From the NCBI GenBank assembly GCA_023150805.1, contig JAKLKF010000038.1:1-56465 (forward strand): a stretch of DNA of 56,465 nt, read 5' to 3'. Of the stretch, positions 54,572 to 56,465 are shown in pieces (the first letter of the stretch is position 1; each line of letters opens with the position of its first letter). Origin of the DNA: Myxococcota bacterium. GTDB taxonomy: Bacteria > Myxococcota_A > UBA796 > UBA2385. The notes beneath the pieces are model-generated. The model saw nothing but the letters and a program-made list of their open reading frames with translations. It did not search any database and had not been told where the DNA came from. The translations under genes and the position numbers were made by a program.

Positions 54572-55428
54572 GCGACCCCGGGTCGCCGCCCGCGCGAGGC
54601 GCCGCCGTCCTCCCTGCGACCGCGGCCGAGGTCCTGCGCGCCTGGCCCGGGGGCGCGCGCAAGCGCTTCGGCCAGCACTTCCTGGCCAGCGACGGCATCG
54701 TCGACCGCATCCTGGCCGCCGCCGACCTCGCGCCCGGCCAGCCCGTGCTGGAGATCGGCCCCGGTCCCGGCGTGCTGACGGCTGCCCTGCTGCGCGCCGG
54801 CGCCGCCGTCACGGCCGTTGAGCTCGACCGCGACGCCGCCCTCCACCTGCGGGGGCTGCTGCCCCAGGTGGCGCTGGTCGAGGGCGACGCGACCCAGGTG
54901 GCGCTCGAGCCGCTCCTGCCCGGCGCCGGCTGGGTCTGCGTGAGCAACCTCCCCTACAACGTCGGCACCCGCATCCTCCTGCGCCTGCTGGAGCACCGGC
55001 CGCCTTTCTCCCGCCTGGTCCTGATGCTCCAGCGCGAGGTGGCCGAGCGCCTGTGGGCTCCGCCCGGCGACCGCGGGCGCGGCTCCCTGTCGGTGGCCGT
55101 GCAGGCCCGCGCCACGGTCGAGCGGATCTGCAAGGTGCCGCCCGGCGCCTTCGTGCCGCCGCCCAAGGTGGAGAGCGCCGTCGTGCTGCTGCGCCCGCAC
55201 GCCTCGCCCGACCTGCCGCCCGGGCTGGACGCCCTGCTGCGCACCGGCTTCGCCGCCCCGCGCAAGACCCTGCGCAACAACCTCCGCGCCCTCGGCGACG
55301 ACCTGGCGGAGGCCGCGATGACCCGCGCCGGCGTCGACCCGGGCGCCCGCCCCGCGGCGCTGCCGCTGGAGGGCTGGCTGGCGCTGGCCCGGGCCCTGGC
55401 GTCGACACCGCGGGAGGGCGCAGGTTAG
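54568..55428 (+). CDS. rsmA: 16S rRNA dimethyladenosine transferase
   Basis: The 286-residue protein has KRFGQHFLASD, the SAM-binding EIGPGPGVLT, the catalytic NLPYNV and a C-terminal helical domain (FAAPRKTLRNNL). RsmA (KsgA) dimethylates A1518 and A1519 of 16S rRNA during 30S maturation. The GTG start overlaps the tsaD stop. Confidence 0.94.
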   Translation: MSDPGSPPARGAAVLPATAAEVLRAWPGGARKRFGQHFLASDGIVDRILAAADLAPGQPVLEIGPGPGVLTAALLRAGAAVTAVELDRDAALHLRGLLPQVALVEGDATQVALEPLLPGAGWVCVSNLPYNVGTRILLRLLEHRPPFSRLVLMLQREVAERLWAPPGDRGRGSLSVAVQARATVERICKVPPGAFVPPPKVESAVVLLRPHASPDLPPGLDALLRTGFAAPRKTLRNNLRALGDDLAEAAMTRAGVDPGARPAALPLEGWLALARALASTPREGAG

Positions 55429-55523
55429 CGCGCCCCGGTAGTCGGGACGGTCGCGCCTCCCCGCGGCGGTCGTCGCCATGTCCTATGCTCCGTGCCTGCT
55501 GATCCCCCTGGCGGAGTCCGTCG

Positions 55524-56291
55524 ATGCGCATCACCTCCTGCGGCATGACCGACGTCGGCGTGAAGCGGACCAACAACGAGGACAACTACCTCATCAACGA
55601 GGAGCTGAACCTCTACGTCGTCTGCGACGGCATGGGCGGGCACGTGGGCGGTGAGTTCGCCAGCGCCATCGCCGTCAACACCGTGGAGGAGGTGCTCACC
55701 TCCATGGAGCTGCGCCCCGAGGAGCTGGGCGTGGACAAGGAGGACGACGGCCCGGTCGAGGTGACGCGCGAGAAGCTGCGCTACGCGATCCGGCTGGCCG
55801 GCAAGCGCATCTTCCAGAAGGCCCAGGAAGAGCCCGAGTACAAGGGCATGGGCACGACCTGCCTGGCCCTGCTGGTCGACGACGGCAACGCCTACGTCGC
55901 CCACGTGGGCGACAGCCGCGGCTACGTCGTGCGCGAGGGCCGCATCGAGCAGCTGACCGAGGACCACAGCCTGGTCAACCAGCACATCAAGGCGGGCCTG
56001 ATCACGCCGGAGCAGGCGAAGACCCACAAGCTCAAGAACATCATCACCCGCTCGCTCGGCTACATGGAGGACGTCGAGATCGACATCCAGGTGCGCGCCG
56101 TGCGGCGGGGCGATCGCTTCGTGCTGTGCAGCGACGGGCTGTCCAACCTGGTCGAGGCCAGCGAGATCGGAGAGGCGGTGCTCGACTTCGGGCCGCAGGA
56201 GGCCAGCCGCCGCCTGATCGAGTCGGCCTGCGAGCGTGGAGGGGACGACAACATCACCGTGGTCGTCGCCCGGATCGACGAGGTGCCGTGA
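55524..56291 (+). CDS. PP2C-type Ser/Thr protein phosphatase
   Basis: The 255-residue protein has all PP2C metal motifs: DVGVKRTNNEDN, VCDGMGGHVGGE, GMGTTCLALLVDD, AHVGDSRGYVV, CSDGLSNLV and GGDDNITVVV. It is the stand-alone cytoplasmic form (Stp/PrpC-like) that reverses Hanks-type kinase phosphorylation and needs Mn or Mg. Such phosphatases usually pair with a kinase gene; none is adjacent, although the FHA-GGDEF protein at 35386 and a pseudokinase at 29727 point to such signalling. It overlaps the frame that follows by GTGA. Confidence 0.93.
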   Translation: MRITSCGMTDVGVKRTNNEDNYLINEELNLYVVCDGMGGHVGGEFASAIAVNTVEEVLTSMELRPEELGVDKEDDGPVEVTREKLRYAIRLAGKRIFQKAQEEPEYKGMGTTCLALLVDDGNAYVAHVGDSRGYVVREGRIEQLTEDHSLVNQHIKAGLITPEQAKTHKLKNIITRSLGYMEDVEIDIQVRAVRRGDRFVLCSDGLSNLVEASEIGEAVLDFGPQEASRRLIESACERGGDDNITVVVARIDEVP

Positions 56292-56465
56292 GGGTGCCGC
56301 GCCGGCGCACCGCCCCGCGCGCCCCGACCCCCGCAGGACGGCGGGCGCAACGGCGGGACCTGGCCCGACAGCGGCAGCGCGGGGCCCTGGGGCCGGCGCG
56401 GGTCGACGTCGCCCGCGGGCCGGCGCCCCCGGCCGCCAGCTCCCCGCCGATCCCCGCCGTGCCGC
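56288..56465 (+). CDS. Partial open frame at window end
   Basis: A GTG at 56288 overlaps the phosphatase stop (GTGA), and the frame stays open to the window end (59 codons). The peptide is Arg/Pro/Ala-rich (VRVPRRRTAPRAPTP...) and recognisable as nothing. The overlap favours a real coupled gene with a disordered N-terminus, but GC-rich DNA often gives such frames. Confidence 0.3.
   Translation, partial: MRVPRRRTAPRAPTPAGRRAQRRDLARQRQRGALGPARVDVARGPAPPAASSPPIPAVP

Overview
This is a very GC-rich stretch (I judge over 70% G+C) of a bacterial chromosome. Genes are tightly packed, many adjacent pairs share a 4-base ATGA or GTGA overlap, and GTG or TTG starts are common. Lipoprotein boxes, Asp/Gly-rich secreted proteins, an AgmX/PglI-type protein, a MYXO-CTERM-like tripartite signal, DUF1501 and PSCyt-type proteins, and many degenerate signalling proteins together suggest a myxobacterium-like member of the Myxococcota (former Deltaproteobacteria). 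I cannot name a species. I saw no tRNA, rRNA, insertion sequence, prophage or CRISPR array.

Layout. 1-257 holds a 70-bp tandem duplication ahead of an AAA ATPase/PD-(D/E)XK protein. 1.9-7.5 kb: two c-type cytochromes, an MsbA-like ABC exporter and topoisomerase III. 7.5-12.6 kb: a five-gene minus-strand operon in which two paralogous 306-residue lipoproteins bracket a PSCyt-type haem protein, a Tat-exported DUF1501 protein and a small haem lipoprotein. 12.8-20.2 kb: PRC-barrel protein, Slt-type lytic transglycosylase with a cysteine-less rhodanese, then a Rieske/FIST/pseudo-histidine-kinase operon. 20.2-25 kb: ribosomal protein L28, a small conserved-looking protein, a DUF2520 protein, and a CoA-type cluster (enoyl-CoA hydratase, BKACE/DUF849, degenerate biotin-carboxylase-like ATP-grasp). 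25-27.6 kb: rbfA-truB-tsaE-HhH protein. 27.6-31 kb: minus-strand pseudokinase, MBL hydrolase, unknown, bioD. 31.3-36.4 kb: flavin reductase, an SDR lacking its catalytic Ser and Tyr, a two-component system and an FHA-GGDEF protein. 36.6-43.7 kb: two large envelope proteins, LarE and a CPBP intramembrane protease. 43.8-46.6 kb: a coiled-coil protein, an AgmX-type protein, RimI and a SurA-like protein. 46.6-53.5 kb: a Gld-like ABC system (ATPase, permease, auxiliary protein, DUF4340) followed by a tetrahaem cytochrome and a C_GCAxxG_C_C protein. 53.5 kb to the end: tsaD, rsmA and a PP2C phosphatase.

The most notable object is the gene at 51354-52982. An in-frame TGA falls exactly at the second Cys of a conserved EPCGC-type motif, the reading frame continues with the rest of the family sequence, and a six-base-pair hairpin with a GGUCU loop lies 12 nt downstream. 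This reads as a selenocysteine codon with a bacterial SECIS element, so the gene should be one lipoprotein (metallophosphatase-like domain plus four-haem cytochrome) and not two fragments. The second is the 1205-residue protein at 38222-41839: a MYXO-CTERM-like sorting signal sits in the middle, directly followed by a signal-peptide-like segment and an outer-membrane OmpA-type half. A CPBP-family protease, the family that includes myxosortases, is encoded about 1 kb away.

A third theme is repeated loss of catalytic residues in recognisable folds: a Ser/Thr pseudokinase, a histidine pseudokinase with an intact receiver, a short-chain dehydrogenase, an ATP-grasp protein and a rhodanese.
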